From an uncultured Shimia sp. (GTDB taxonomy: Bacteria > Pseudomonadota > Alphaproteobacteria > Rhodobacterales > Rhodobacteraceae), in assembly GCA_937897325.1 (NCBI GenBank), contig CALCOY010000069.1:1-64000 (forward strand): 64,000 nucleotides of DNA, read 5' to 3'. The notes under the pieces were generated by a model. That model did no database searches. It saw only the letters and a program-made list of their open reading frames with translations, and was not told the DNA's origin. Shown one piece after another: positions 19,225 to 29,325 of this stretch (position 1 is the first letter of the stretch; the number at the start of each line of letters is the position of its first letter). The translations under genes were made by a program, and so were the position numbers.

Positions 19225-20130
19225 ATGCATATCGAATTTCGCCATCTGCGCACAATCAAGGCCATTCACGAGGCAGGCGGGCTCGCCCGGGCGGCGGAAC
19301 GGCTGAACATCACGCAAAGCGCGCTCAGCCATCAGATGAAAGGTCTGGAGGATCAGGCAGGGGTTGAACTTTTCGTGCGCCGGTCCAAGCCCTTGCGTCT
19401 TTCGGCCGCGGGCCTGCGCCTGCTGAAACTGGCCGAGCAGGTACTGCCGCAAATCGAGGCATTGCAATTGGAATTCACGGCGCTTCGCGACGGCGCGGCG
19501 GGACGCATGCATATCGCGATCGAATGCCATGCCTGTTTCGAATGGCTTTTCCCCGTCCTTGAACAGTTTCGACAGAGCTGGCCGGATGTGGATGTGGACA
19601 TCCGCCCGGGTTTGGCCTTTGACGCGCTGCCAGCACTTCTGAAGGAAGAGGTCGATCTGGTCGTTTCGTCCGACCCCGAGGATCTGCCGGGTGTCGATTT
19701 TGTTGAGCTATTTGACTACGCGCCGGTCTTCGTTGCGGCCAAGGCGCATCCGCTCGCGCAGAAGGCCTATGTCGAAGCCAAGGATTTTCGGGGCGAAACC
19801 TTGATCACCTATCCAGTTGAACGCACGCGGCTGGACGTGTTCTCGCAACTTCTCATACCGGCCAAGGTCGAACCGGCCTCGGTCCGGCAGGCTGAATTGA
19901 CCGCTGTGATCCTGCTGCTTGTGGCGTCAAATCGGGGCGTATCTGTCCTGCCCGATTGGGTCGTGCGCGAAGTGAAATACTCAAGCGACTATGTCACACG
20001 GCCCCTGACAAAAGACGGCATCACAAGGCGGCTCTATGCGGCTGTGCGCAGCGAAGACCGCGAAAAACCCTATGTTCAGAAACTGATCGCACTCGCGCGT
20101 GTCGAAGCGGAAAAGCTACAGGCGGCGTGA
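19225..20130 (+). CDS. metR: LysR family regulator MetR
   Basis: 301 residues. N-terminal LysR winged HTH (FRHLRTIKAIHEAGGLARAAERLNITQSALSHQ) and a co-inducer domain with HACFEWLFPVLEQFRQSWPDVDVD, the pattern of MetR, which senses homocysteine. ATG 19225 is chosen because it begins directly at the HTH. Divergent from metF, its usual target. The DNA-binding and ligand domains are complete. Confidence 0.92.
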   Translation: MHIEFRHLRTIKAIHEAGGLARAAERLNITQSALSHQMKGLEDQAGVELFVRRSKPLRLSAAGLRLLKLAEQVLPQIEALQLEFTALRDGAAGRMHIAIECHACFEWLFPVLEQFRQSWPDVDVDIRPGLAFDALPALLKEEVDLVVSSDPEDLPGVDFVELFDYAPVFVAAKAHPLAQKAYVEAKDFRGETLITYPVERTRLDVFSQLLIPAKVEPASVRQAELTAVILLLVASNRGVSVLPDWVVREVKYSSDYVTRPLTKDGITRRLYAAVRSEDREKPYVQKLIALARVEAEKLQAA

Positions 20131-20159
20131 GATCCGGCAGATTGTCCCGGTTCTGACGG

Positions 20160-20412
20160 GTTAGGTCATCTTTTTCGCATGCCGCTCCGATGATCAACGC
20201 GACCTATGAAGGCGCAGGTCCGCAGAATCGGATCTCCGTTATTTTGATCCGGGCCGCGCATCTTTTGGACCTTTAGAGCTTCTGTGGACAGAAGATCAAA
20301 ATCAACGGTCTCGTCAATCGCCCAGAAGTTCAGGGGTGTTTGGAGGTCGAACTTTCGCGAATGATGAAAGAGGGGTTCTGATAAAGAAATCGAAGCACAG
20401 CGGCGCACGGAT
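20160..20412. other. Gap without an intact gene
   Basis: Between metR and the IS3 fragment there are only short frames on both strands. A minus-strand piece with NFWAIDETVDFD may be further IS3 debris, but I cannot support it. Confidence 0.35.
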
Positions 20413-20556
20413 CATGGTGATTTTGCAGCAGGCGGAGAGGCGTCCGCGCTTCTTATGCATACGCGGAAGCTGCAGCCCTTCCTCAAGCCAGAACCGCTCA
20501 ACTTTCCTTTGATTGACCATTTTCTCGAGGGCGATTTGCAAAGCACATCTGCCCAA
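20413..20556 (-). pseudogene. IS3-family orfB fragment
   Basis: MVNQRKVERFWLEEGLQLP followed by KKRGRL resembles the HTH_21 part of IS3 orfB (NHKRVERLWREEGLQ...). The reading frame continues into unrelated sequence. Short and degenerate; the only recognisable content of the 670-base gap between metR and the PQQ dehydrogenase. The remaining 20557-20799 stretch shows nothing. Confidence 0.45.
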
Positions 20557-20799
20557 GGGGTGCCAGCCACAAGGCGCAGAAACCCGTCATCCCTCGGGTG
20601 CTTGAACCAATGGCGTAGCTGTGGCCGATGCCTTGCTTATGCGAACGATGGCGGGATCAAAGATACAGTCGTTGGGTAGAGAATTGATATGCGCCAACCA
20701 GGCTGACGCAAGATCGCGGGGGACAGCGGGCCTGTCCCAATTCCAACTTGAACGCGCCTCGGTCATTTTTCGAAAAACAACCGAGGCGTTTGGCTGGGC

Positions 20800-22893
20800 T
20801 TACTGGTTTGCATCTCGCAGAGAATCCGCTGTGCCCTGGATGAAGGCCAGGATGTTCTCCACATCTGCCTCGCCCAGATGCACATCGAAACGCGGCATTC
20901 CGTTATGAATGCCGGCCCCTTGCAGGATCCAGGCATCGGCATTCGCGAGTGTTTCAGGCGCTGAATAGCCTAGGTTCGGGATCGCGCCGCCATTGTTCAC
21001 GCCCGGCACGCCGTGGCAAAAGAGGCAGTTTGCCACATAGGTGCCCACGCCCGCCTCGATGTTGGCGGGATCATAGGGCACGCCTGCGACAAGCTCGACC
21101 CGGTCAGTGGTCTGGAAGTCGGGCATCTCTGCCGTTCCACCCACCCGGAATGTGAAGACGCGGCCTGGTCCCACCCGGTCCGTAGCGCGTTGCATCAAAC
21201 CATAGACGCCGCCCCAGCCAACTGCGATCGTCACGTATTGCGTGCCATCCTTTTCCCAGGTCATAGGGGCGGCCACCACGCCGGATGTGACAGGCACCTG
21301 CCAGAGCGCTTCGCCATTCTCGGCATTGTAGGCGATGAAGCGGCCATCGGCGGTGCCCTGGAACACCAGATTTCCGGCTGTGGTCAGTGTGCCGCCGTTC
21401 CAGGGCGAGACATACTCGGCGCGCCAAACCTCTTGCTGGGCCACCGGATCCCAGGCCAGCAGGTGCCCGAACGGCGTTGCCTCGGGGGCGACCACGTTGA
21501 ACAGATACCCAAGGTTCCAGCCCATCCCGGACATGGTCGACATCGGCTGGTGCGCATTGAGCGACCAACTTGGATCGGTGGACTGCACCAGCGGCACGCC
21601 CTGCGCGGGAATGTAGACGAGCCCGGTATCTGGGTTGAAGCTCATCGGGTGCCAGTTGTGCGCGCCGTAGGCTGATGGGACGGTTTCAAAGGGTTCATCC
21701 TTCGACCGTGCGGCGGGGTTTTCGATGGGCCGCCCGTTGTCATCGTAGGCGGTGGCCCAGGTGGTTTCGACGAAGGGTTCGGCTGAGATGAATTCGCCAT
21801 TTGTGCGGTCGATCACATAGAAGAACCCGTTTTTTGGGGCCTGCATGAGCACTTTGCGTTCCGCGCCATCGATTTCGAGATCCGCGAGGATGATGTGTTG
21901 GGTGGACGTGTAATCCCACGTGTCGCCGGGCGTGTTCTGATAGTGCCAGACATACTCTCCCGTATTGGGGTTAAGGGCGACGATGGAGGCAAGAAACAGG
22001 TTGTCGCCGCCAGCCGGGCTGCGCAGATGTTGGTTCCACGGTGAACCGTTTCCGGTGCCGATGTAGAGCAGGTTGAGATCCGGGTCATAGGCCATCGCAT
22101 CCCAGACGGTGCCGCCGCCGCCGGCTTCCCAGTACTTGGCGGAGGGGTCCCAGGTTTCGGCGGCCATCTTCATGGCGTCGTTTTCGAATGGCTTGCCTGG
22201 ATCGCCGGGGACGGTGTACCAGCGCCAGGCCTCGTCGCCGGTTTCGGTGTCATAGGCGGTGATGTAGCCGCGCACGCCGTATTCGGCGCCGCCATTGCCG
22301 ATGATGACCTTGCCGTTGATGATGCGGGGGGCACCGGTGACGGTGTAGGACATGTCGCGGTTTTCGATCGTGTCGACCTTCCAGACCTGTTCGCCTGTGG
22401 CGGCGTCAAGCGCGTGCAGGTAGCCGTCAAATGCACCGACATAGACCTTGCCTTCATAGACGGCGACGCCTCGGTTGACGACATCGCAACACCCGCGCGA
22501 GGCAAATTCGCCCGGCACTTCGGGATCGTAGACCCACAATTGTTCACCCGTCAGCGCGTCGAGTGCATGGACGATTGACCAAGAGGCCGTGACAAACATG
22601 ACCCCGTCCACGACAATGGGGGTGGCCTGAACACCACGGCGCGATTGCAGGTCGTAAGACCATTCGAGCCCCATCTCGGCGACGTTTTCTGTCGTGATCG
22701 AGGCAAGCTGAGAATATCGGGTTTCGGCATAGTTCAACCCGTAATTTAGCCAGTTGCGGTCGTAGCTGTCGTTTTCGATGATTGCGGCGGTGTTTACAGG
22801 CCCGACTGCCGCCCGGACCTGGTCTTCGGTGATCGTTTGCGCCTGTGACGTGCTGGCTATCGCAGCAATTGCTAGCGCACAGAAAAATCGCAT
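20800..22893 (-). CDS. PQQ-dependent alcohol dehydrogenase with C-terminal cytochrome c domain
   Basis: 697 residues, exported: signal peptide MRFFCALAIAAIASTSQAQ. An eight-bladed propeller with repeated WxWxxxAxDxxTGE-type W-motifs (HALDALTGEQLW, HALDAATGEQVW) and the vicinal Cys pair in SRGCCDVVNRG near the PQQ site. CLFCHGVPG at about residue 623 is a haem c CxxCH, so this is a quinohaemoprotein that oxidises an alcohol in the periplasm and passes electrons to the respiratory chain. It follows the acyl-CoA synthetase and AraC genes on the same strand; the group could serve alcohol-to-acid-to-CoA degradation. Confidence 0.93.
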   Translation of the reverse strand: MRFFCALAIAAIASTSQAQTITEDQVRAAVGPVNTAAIIENDSYDRNWLNYGLNYAETRYSQLASITTENVAEMGLEWSYDLQSRRGVQATPIVVDGVMFVTASWSIVHALDALTGEQLWVYDPEVPGEFASRGCCDVVNRGVAVYEGKVYVGAFDGYLHALDAATGEQVWKVDTIENRDMSYTVTGAPRIINGKVIIGNGGAEYGVRGYITAYDTETGDEAWRWYTVPGDPGKPFENDAMKMAAETWDPSAKYWEAGGGGTVWDAMAYDPDLNLLYIGTGNGSPWNQHLRSPAGGDNLFLASIVALNPNTGEYVWHYQNTPGDTWDYTSTQHIILADLEIDGAERKVLMQAPKNGFFYVIDRTNGEFISAEPFVETTWATAYDDNGRPIENPAARSKDEPFETVPSAYGAHNWHPMSFNPDTGLVYIPAQGVPLVQSTDPSWSLNAHQPMSTMSGMGWNLGYLFNVVAPEATPFGHLLAWDPVAQQEVWRAEYVSPWNGGTLTTAGNLVFQGTADGRFIAYNAENGEALWQVPVTSGVVAAPMTWEKDGTQYVTIAVGWGGVYGLMQRATDRVGPGRVFTFRVGGTAEMPDFQTTDRVELVAGVPYDPANIEAGVGTYVANCLFCHGVPGVNNGGAIPNLGYSAPETLANADAWILQGAGIHNGMPRFDVHLGEADVENILAFIQGTADSLRDANQ

Positions 22894-22932
22894 ATTTTCT
22901 TTCCTCCCTTGCTGAATGATGGATGCCCGGTT

Positions 22933-24672
22933 TCAGGCGGTCGTGTCTGTCATGAGGCCAAGCTCCTCGATCATGGCATCACGCATCAGGAATTTCTGGG
23001 GTTTACCCGTCACGGTCATGGGTAGGTCCTGCTTGAACCGGATGAGCACGGGTACCTTGTAGTGGGCGATCTTGCCGTCGCAGAAGCTGCGGATCGAGTC
23101 CTCAGACAGATCCTCGCCAGGTTTCGGCACGATCCAGGCGGCGACGATTTCGCCGAATTTCGGATCGGGCACGCCGAACACCTGTGCCTGGCTGATCGCA
23201 GGATGTGTGTAAAGGAACTCCTCGATCTCGCGGGGGTAGATGTTTTCGCCACCGCGGATGATCATATCCTTCAGGCGTCCGGTGATGTTGCAATAGCCCT
23301 CCGCATCGATCCGGGCGAGATCGCCGGTATGCATCCAACCCTCTGAGTCAATGGCTGCGGCCGTCTTCTCGGGCTCGTCCCAATAGCCCTGCATCACCGA
23401 ATAGCCGCGGGTTTGCAGCTCTCCTTGATGATCGATGGGCACCACCGCGCCCGCCTCATCGACAATGCGCACTTCAAGATGAGGCTGGACGCGCCCAACC
23501 GAGGCGACCCGTTTGTCAAGCGGAGTGTCGGTGTCGGACTGGAAAGAGACCGGCGCTGTTTCCGTCATGCCATAGGCGATGGTGACTTCGGACATGTTCA
23601 TGTCCTGCTGGACCTTTTTCATTACTTCGATCGGGCAAGGAGATCCGGCCATGATACCCGTGCGTAGATGGCTCAGATCGAAGCTGTCAAAGTCGGGATG
23701 TTCCAGCATGGCAACGAACATGGTCGGCACGCCGTAAAGCGCGGTGCAGCTTTCGTCGGCCACGGTTCGGAGCGTTGTCTCCGGGTCAAACCCTTCGCCC
23801 GGAACGATCATCGCGGCACCCTTCGTCACGCAGCCGAGCGTGCCCATCACCATGCCGAAACAGTGATAGAATGGCACGGGGATGCACAATCGGTCCGTGT
23901 CCGTCAAAGCCATGGCGGAGGTGACGAAATTGGCGTTGTTGACGATGTTGTGGTGGGTCAGGGTCGCCCCCTTTGGAAGCCCTGTTGTTCCGGACGTGAA
24001 CTGGATATTGATCGGATCCCTTGGCGTCAGCGTGGCGGTGATTGTGTCCAATGCCGACGCGGACACTTGCGACCCCCGCGCCGCCACATCGTCAAATCCA
24101 AAGCAGCCGGGATGAGCGTTTTCCCCGCAGACGATCACCGATTGGAGGGCAGGCAAGGCTTTTGCCGACAGCGCGCCCGGCGCAGCCGTTGCCAATTCGG
24201 GGACCAGTTCGCGTAGCATGGCGATGTAGTCTGAGGTCTTGAAGGCCTCGGCCAGGATCAACGCCTTGCAGCCGGTCTTGCGCAAGGCAAATTCCAGCTC
24301 AAATACACGGTAAGCCGGGTTGATGTTGACCAGGATCGCTCCGATCCGCGCTGTGGCAAATTGCGTGAGCAACCATTCGACACGGTTTGGTGCCCATATG
24401 CCGACACGGTCGCCTTTTTCGATCCCGATTGAGGATAGGCCCCCGGCCAGCGCGTCGACCTGTTGAGCAAGCTCCGACCATGTCCAGCGGATGCTCTGCG
24501 CTGGAAGGACCGCCGCTTCGGCATCCGGGTGGGCCCGAACGCAGCGTGTCAGAAGATCGGGTATCGTCAGATCCAGCAGCGGCACGTCCTGTTTTCCAGC
24601 CACATGAGACAGACCACGTTGTGGCACGATGCCTAAACCGGACGCGGCTGGCGCGGAATGACCGTCAGCCAT
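22933..24672 (-). CDS. AMP-binding acyl-CoA synthetase
   Basis: 579 residues from ATG 24672, chosen because GGGGAGGA lies just before it; an upstream Met lacks such a site. It activates a carboxylic acid to acyl-AMP and then acyl-Co[19 protein letters not shown] is the AMP-binding P-loop; [33 protein letters not shown] and the C-terminal TGKPQKF with the catalytic Lys are present. Most like the medium/long-chain fatty-acyl-CoA ligases of the FadD/FcsA3 kind. 39 bases separate it from the PQQ dehydrogenase downstream. Confidence 0.93.
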   Translation of the reverse strand: MADGHSAPAASGLGIVPQRGLSHVAGKQDVPLLDLTIPDLLTRCVRAHPDAEAAVLPAQSIRWTWSELAQQVDALAGGLSSIGIEKGDRVGIWAPNRVEWLLTQFATARIGAILVNINPAYRVFELEFALRKTGCKALILAEAFKTSDYIAMLRELVPELATAAPGALSAKALPALQSVIVCGENAHPGCFGFDDVAARGSQVSASALDTITATLTPRDPINIQFTSGTTGLPKGATLTHHNIVNNANFVTSAMALTDTDRLCIPVPFYHCFGMVMGTLGCVTKGAAMIVPGEGFDPETTLRTVADESCTALYGVPTMFVAMLEHPDFDSFDLSHLRTGIMAGSPCPIEVMKKVQQDMNMSEVTIAYGMTETAPVSFQSDTDTPLDKRVASVGRVQPHLEVRIVDEAGAVVPIDHQGELQTRGYSVMQGYWDEPEKTAAAIDSEGWMHTGDLARIDAEGYCNITGRLKDMIIRGGENIYPREIEEFLYTHPAISQAQVFGVPDPKFGEIVAAWIVPKPGEDLSEDSIRSFCDGKIAHYKVPVLIRFKQDLPMTVTGKPQKFLMRDAMIEELGLMTDTTA

Positions 24673-24760
24673 TGTTTCCTCCCCTATTTGGCATGGCATT
24701 TGCTGCCACTTGTTCTGGGCGACGACATTAGCGCCGATTGGTCGTTCGAATCTTGGACTT

Positions 24761-25681
24761 TTACGCCATGCCTGCCGCCGCGCTTGCGTGATATTCGCGT
24801 GGCGTCATGCCCATGCGGCGCTGAAAGCCGCGGTTGAAGTTCGAGAGATCCCGAAAACCGGCCTGAAAGGCGATGTCGGCAATACGCCCATGTATGGAAC
24901 CTGTGCGGTCCAGTTGTTCGGTGACAAATCGGTAGCGTTTTGACCGCAATACCTCGCGGAAGCTGGTATTCTGCGCTTTGAACAGCCGTTGGATCTGTCT
25001 TTGCGAAAGACCGAGCCTGCTTGCCAGCCAGGGAAGGTTCAGCCCATCCCATGACAGATTGAGATCGATCAGATCGATGGCCAGATCAAAGCGCGTTGTG
25101 CTGTCGGTTACCACCGTTGCCGAAAGATCCGCATCGGGATGCGAAAAGGCATGGTGGACCAGATCGAAGAGCGTTGTTGCGCGTCCGGGTCGGCCTTCGG
25201 GTCGCAGAACCTTTGTGAGGTGGCGGCGCAGCAATCTGGCTGCATCGCTTTGACCGGTCAGCCGTTCGCCGATACGCGGCACGGCACCGCGTTCGTTGAG
25301 AAACGATTGGCGGGGCAGGTGAAAGGACAAAATGCGCCGACGCGTGTCCAGATCCTTGAGCGTGCCTTCCTTGGTGGAATCGAGCAGGACAAAATCGCCC
25401 GGTGTTAGCACGGCCTCACGGTCGTTGTGGTCGATGCCCAACTGGCCCTCCATCTCCATGACAAGGAAAATGTGTTCGGCATCATCCTGCCGGATGCCTT
25501 TTCGGTCGCGGACGATCCTGTCGATGTTGCCGGAGATATCGGCCACGTCCAAAGTGTCGAATGACTTGACCTTGATGCGTCCCGCGACGGTGTCTTGCCC
25601 GGATTTCGGCACGCCTAGATAGCTGCCGCAAATGGCGCTCAGGTCGTCATTCCAAACTTCAAACGGGATGTGACCCGTCAT
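24761..25681 (-). CDS. AraC family transcriptional regulator
   Basis: 306 residues from ATG 25681, preceded by GGAGGGGG. An AraC-binding-like N-terminal domain (cupin-type ligand binding, [24 protein letters not shown]) and a two-HTH C-terminus ([14 protein letters not shown]...[29 protein letters not shown]). It sits 88 bases upstream of the acyl-CoA synthetase on the same strand. It probably controls that gene and the PQQ dehydrogenase, by position only. Confidence 0.9.
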   Translation of the reverse strand: MTGHIPFEVWNDDLSAICGSYLGVPKSGQDTVAGRIKVKSFDTLDVADISGNIDRIVRDRKGIRQDDAEHIFLVMEMEGQLGIDHNDREAVLTPGDFVLLDSTKEGTLKDLDTRRRILSFHLPRQSFLNERGAVPRIGERLTGQSDAARLLRRHLTKVLRPEGRPGRATTLFDLVHHAFSHPDADLSATVVTDSTTRFDLAIDLIDLNLSWDGLNLPWLASRLGLSQRQIQRLFKAQNTSFREVLRSKRYRFVTEQLDRTGSIHGRIADIAFQAGFRDLSNFNRGFQRRMGMTPREYHASAAAGMA

Positions 25682-25921
25682 GGCAGCCCCCTCCCGCGCG
25701 CGCGGCGCATGTTGCAAACTGGGATAGAACTTGGCTGATTGACCTTACGTAAAAATATCGGCGCTAAGCAAGATGTCCCGGCAAAGTGTCCTTCGCCCGT
25801 AGAAATTCTTCACTAAACTGTTCGCGAGAGTGGGACCTGGAATGGTGCGGAAACAGCTTTTTGGCCTTTTGGGCGTTTCTTGGCTGCGGAGGTGAGGGAT
25901 TTATGAAGCTTTGGACACGGG

Positions 25922-26085
25922 ATGACGGGCGGGATGTTCAGCCGGGCGTTTAAGCAGGACGCGGTGGGTTTGGTGACGAGGCGTGGTGTCCGTGCCCCGC
26001 GCAAGCTTGGGGGATGTTGGGATATCTGCCACCGTTCTGCGGCGATGGATGCGTGCTGCGGAAGCTTATGGTTCGGTGGTAAATT
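25922..26085 (+). pseudogene. IS3-family orfA remnant with frameshift
   Basis: FSRAFKQDAVGLVTRRG in one frame and then VSVPRASLGD...ATVLRRWMRAAEA in the next are the two halves of an IS3 orfA HTH protein (FSREFKxEAVxLVxxRGVSVAQA...LRRWxRE). A frameshift near 25985 separates them, and no orfB follows. Confidence 0.65.
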
Positions 26086-26269
26086 CAATCTCCTCACGAA
26101 GCCCGATTAGATACGGGTCAATAATCGGTTCAATGATATTGCCGGACACTTGTGAACGAGCTGACTTGGACTCAAAGTTATAAGGTCTTGGATCGGTTTG
26201 GATACTCAATGAAATGGTTCTCGCTGATATCCACAATAAACTCTGCAGTGACCGGCCGGAAGGTGGAAT

Positions 26270-26857
26270 TGTCAAAGATGTGAGCTCACTCTTTGATTGT
26301 GGTCCAATTTGCCGCCGAAGAAGTGCCTGCTGGTTATATCTACATCGTCGTAATTGGCCGGTCTACTCATCAATTTATCGCACCTTTCCGCGCCGCTCTA
26401 AGACTATCCCACATTTATCTAGATAGTACGTGGTTGTATTTGATGCTATTGTTGCGGGTTTCAGATCACACTCAATAACGACAACAAGCCTTATTCTTTC
26501 TACTTCACCAAGTAGTCGCATCAGCTTACTGATCGGAAGGTGTTCCAATTTCACATCACAGCAGTTTGGATCAAGCTTCATTAACTTACTTGAGCTTGGT
26601 AAACTTGCACCTCATGAACCTTTTGAAATACTTTCTTCGTAGCCATGTGCGATTTCTAAGAAGTATTTTGTCAAGGACTTATAATTCTCTTCATTTGCGC
26701 AGACACCTGACGCATTCATTTGTAGTGGAAAGAAAATAGATATGCACATTGATACTATGACTTTTGATCCAGAAAATTTTCTGGAGCGATGGCCTTTCGA
26801 CAGCTGATTGCAGTCGCTTTGCGGTTCCGGCATTTCTGTTAGATATTGAGTTGACAT
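26270..26857 (-). pseudogene. AT-rich broken gene for a secreted hypothetical protein
   Basis: On the minus strand one frame runs from 26857 to 26375 with a single TGA at 26612-26614. It opens with a likely signal segment (KVIVSMCISIFFPLQMNASG, then VCA). After the TGA it continues KLMKLDPNCCDVKLEHLPIS and LRLVVVIECDLKP-like sequence, and near 26395 a shift to another frame gives SRPANYDDVDITSRHFFGG. The base composition of 26.1-27.0 kb is clearly more AT-rich than all neighbours, a sign of transfer. No family is recognised. Confidence 0.35.
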
Positions 26858-27199
26858 TTTTCTATTGTCTATTTTTAGATCTGCGTCCGTCTATTTAAGG
26901 AACTAATACCTATTGATCGTAAGGCTCCGTACTCAACCATAGCGATCAGGTGTATTGAAGGAAAGATTGATTTTTCGATATTGTGCGAAATAAGTATTTC
27001 TGTTTTTGATAGTTGGGCAAGGACAGATTTATCAACTGAGCGCTTTGCCGATCTCGCCTTTCAGTGCACGATATTCTCGATCCGTTCTTAATGCCCACAC
27101 GCCTCCCTCCCGCATCGCCTCTCGTCTAGCGCGCCTGAGCCTTCTGCTGGGATGGGTATCAGCGCGAGGGGATGTCTATGGGCACTCAAAACAACGTTA
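26858..27199. other. AT-rich spacer without a supported gene
   Basis: It continues the AT-rich tract up to about 27020 and then returns to GC-rich sequence. Nothing recognised on either strand. Confidence 0.4.
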
Positions 27200-27377
27200 A
27201 AGAAGACATTGGCAGCGTACCGCGCTGTCAGCGATGTGGGTCATCTGTCGTATCGCGTTGCGACGGCCCGCCAATCTTTCATCCTGCCGGACATGATCTT
27301 GATCGCTGCCCGGCGGGGCATTGCGCATTAATGTCCCGAGAGGGTCGGTTGCGTCGCTTGTATCGGCGCTTGTCGTA
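27200..27377 (-). pseudogene. IS5-family transposase tail carrying a palindromic element
   Basis: YDKRRYKRRNR (27345-27377) and, after a 41-bp insert, IKIMSGRMKDWRAVATRYDR (27303 downwards) are the end of an IS427-type IS5 transposase, normally RRNRIEIMFGRLKDWRRVATRYDR. The Glu expected after Ile is Lys (AAG, 27298-27300). Its upstream side joins an IS110 fragment directly, so the original IS5 gene is truncated. Confidence 0.7.
27304..27344 (-). repeat. Palindromic element copy 2 (41 bp) in an IS5 remnant
   Basis: On the minus strand it begins CCCTCTCGGGACATTAATG and ends CGCCGGGCAGCG. It separates RRNR from IKIM, so it lies one codon before the expected catalytic Glu position. Removing it restores a normal IS5 reading. 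Confidence 0.8.
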
Positions 27378-27600
27378 TTTGGCCGGGATGATCCGAGCGT
27401 CATGGCCGCATGCAATCAGTTTGGGCGCCAACCATTGAGATCGCGCGCAGGTTTCCATGCCAATCAGTGCGGGATCAGCAGCATCAAAGAACCGTAACAA
27501 TGTCTCTCGCGCGATGAATTCGACGTCCTGCAATGTGGATAGCGACAACATGAACGACCTTCTTCCCAATATCGATGCCGGATGCAGCAGCTTCGGGGTT
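27378..27600 (-). pseudogene. IS110-family transposase fragment
   Basis: VEFIARETLLRFFDAADPALIGMETCARSQWLAPKLIACGHDARIIPA matches the N-terminal DEDD domain of IS110 transposases (LLxFFAxLxPCLIGMEAC...HxWARELxALGHxVRLIPP), including the Glu of MET. It fuses in frame to an IS5 tail at 27377. The N-terminal start and the C-terminal half are missing. Confidence 0.65.
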
Positions 27601-27626
27601 TGGTTTTTACGCATCCGTCAATCCTC

Positions 27627-27768
27627 GTAGATTTCAATTGCGCCAAACTGCCGGGACAGCGGCTCATGACACGGGGCTTCGATCGACAGGTCGCCGAATG
27701 CCAGATCCGCATCGCCGTCATAAACGTCTACACTTGGCCCGGCATACCCCTCACTGAGGCCATGGGAC
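27627..27768 (+). pseudogene. IS5-family transposase C-terminal fragment
   Basis: NCAKLPGQRLMTRGFDRQ then VAECQIRIAVINVYT and PGIP are nearly the same as the tail of the IS5 transposase at 32485 (KLLGQ...DFDRQVAEIQVRVAVLNRYTALGIP). The fragment begins at the site of the catalytic Glu (RVE), here GTA GAT. The inverted-repeat-like TTTGCACAACAGAGCC at 27809-27824 may be its right end. Confidence 0.65.
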
Positions 27769-27808
27769 GAGTCTGTTCGGGGGAAGGGGCAGTCTGGAAA
27801 TCAACCCG

Positions 27809-27824
27809 TTTGCACAACAGAGCC
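27809..27824 (+). repeat. Possible IS5 right inverted repeat
   Basis: TTTGCACAACAGAGCC is close to the complement of the left end GGCTTTGTTGCAAA seen at 32439. It lies 40 bases after the IS5 C-terminal fragment. The stretch 27825-28080 holds nothing else recognisable. Confidence 0.4.
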
Positions 27825-28080
27825 AAACAGCGGTATCGAGCTTGGGCTCACCATTTCTTGCAGCCAGTTCGAACAGGTCTGAAATGGACATAGCTGACAC
27901 GCCGCAGCCATCGGACGGGTCCTGGTAAGGCGATGACGGAGCTTTCAGTGCTGATCGATAAACGCGCATTGCCTGCGCGTACAAGTGCGTTGCGCAATCT
28001 GGCAATCAGGCTTCTGATGTGCATGACGCCTTCGAAGATTTCCGGGCGTGGTCGCTTTGTGGAAAACAAGGAGCCTCAAC

Positions 28081-29325
28081 ATGAAAGTATCGCCACTATT
28101 CTTTACGTTCAGCGCCTTTGCGTTTTTTGCGAGCGCGGCGTCAGCGGAAGCGCCCCAGTCGGCGGGCATTCTGGAGTTTGGGCCCGACAACACGCTTTTT
28201 GTGGCCAACGCTCTGGACGCGACAATCCATGCATTTGCACTTGAACAGAGCGGTGCCGCACCCGAACAGGATACGGCGTTCAACCTGCTTGACCTCGATG
28301 CTCTGGTCAGCGCTGCGCTAGGGTCCGAAGGGCGTTTGATGTATGGCGATCTTGCAGTACATCCGACCACCCGCGACGCTTATGTGTCCGTGATGGCGAT
28401 GATCGACGGTGTTGAGACGGCTGCCGTGGTGGCAATTGCGCGCGATGGCACTGTGCAAATGTTGGATTTGGACGCACTCAAGTCGACACGCTTTGAGCTC
28501 GAAGATGCAGCAGACGAAAGCGTCAAATTCTGGCGTCATATTCCAGCTCCAACCCTGACGGTGACCGATCTGGATTACGCGAACGGGGAGCTGTTTGTCT
28601 CTGGCCTGTCCACCGGCGAATTCGCCTCAACACTGCGTCGGGTGCCTTTCCCGTTTGACGCGACGGCGTCCTCAAGCGGTATCGAAATCTATCACGCCGC
28701 ACACAACCAGAATGAAACGCGTGCGCCGATCCGAGCGATGACCGTGATTGACGTGGGCGGCGTTCCGACCGCGGTGGCGGCCTATACCTGTACGCCACTG
28801 GTGACGATACCGGTGGACGCTCTCTCGGATGGGGCAAGTGTGACCGGGAAAACCATCGCTGAGTTGGGCTATGGCAATACGCCACTGGATGTCATTTCGT
28901 TCGCTGCGGCCGACCAGCAGGGGAACGTGTCGGACTATGTGTTGGTTGTGAACCGTGAAATGGACGCGGATCTTATCACACTCGACGATCTGACGGCGGC
29001 AGCGGCGGGACCGGGTCTGTCCGAACCGGTGCCCTATCTCGGAGCGACATCGGGGGTGCGGACGGTGCCTTTGCCACTGTCGGGTGTTGTGCATGTTGCA
29101 GATCAGGATTCGCAATTTTTGCTCGCACTGCGCCGCGATCTCGATACCGGGGCGATGGAACTGGTGTCGTTCCGCAAGGGCTCGTTCTTTCGGCTGAGCG
29201 ACTTCATCAGCGAGTACAACTTTCCTGACTACGCCTATGCAGATGATCCGATGTCGACAGGGGTGCGCATGTTCCAGAACATGCTTAAAACTGACGAAGG
29301 TTTTCCCGGTCAAATCCGTCAATGA
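28081..29325 (+). CDS. Exported hypothetical protein, propeller-like
   Basis: 414 residues from ATG 28081 with AGGAG about eight bases upstream. The N-terminus MKVSPLFFTFSAFAFFASAASA is a signal peptide. The mature part shows recurring short strands of the kind GILEFGPDNTLFVANA, RLMYGDLAVHPTTRDAYVSV and GVVHVADQDSQFLLALRRD, suggesting a beta-propeller in the periplasm. No enzyme motif is seen. Its stop overlaps the start of the next exported protein (ATGA), so the two are made together and may form a complex. The family was not recognised. Confidence 0.75.
   Translation: MKVSPLFFTFSAFAFFASAASAEAPQSAGILEFGPDNTLFVANALDATIHAFALEQSGAAPEQDTAFNLLDLDALVSAALGSEGRLMYGDLAVHPTTRDAYVSVMAMIDGVETAAVVAIARDGTVQMLDLDALKSTRFELEDAADESVKFWRHIPAPTLTVTDLDYANGELFVSGLSTGEFASTLRRVPFPFDATASSSGIEIYHAAHNQNETRAPIRAMTVIDVGGVPTAVAAYTCTPLVTIPVDALSDGASVTGKTIAELGYGNTPLDVISFAAADQQGNVSDYVLVVNREMDADLITLDDLTAAAAGPGLSEPVPYLGATSGVRTVPLPLSGVVHVADQDSQFLLALRRDLDTGAMELVSFRKGSFFRLSDFISEYNFPDYAYADDPMSTGVRMFQNMLKTDEGFPGQIRQ

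Noticed and set aside
26375-26857. TGA readthrough as selenocysteine
   Set aside because: No stem-loop typical of a bacterial SECIS seen after the TGA, and a frameshift follows; decay is simpler.
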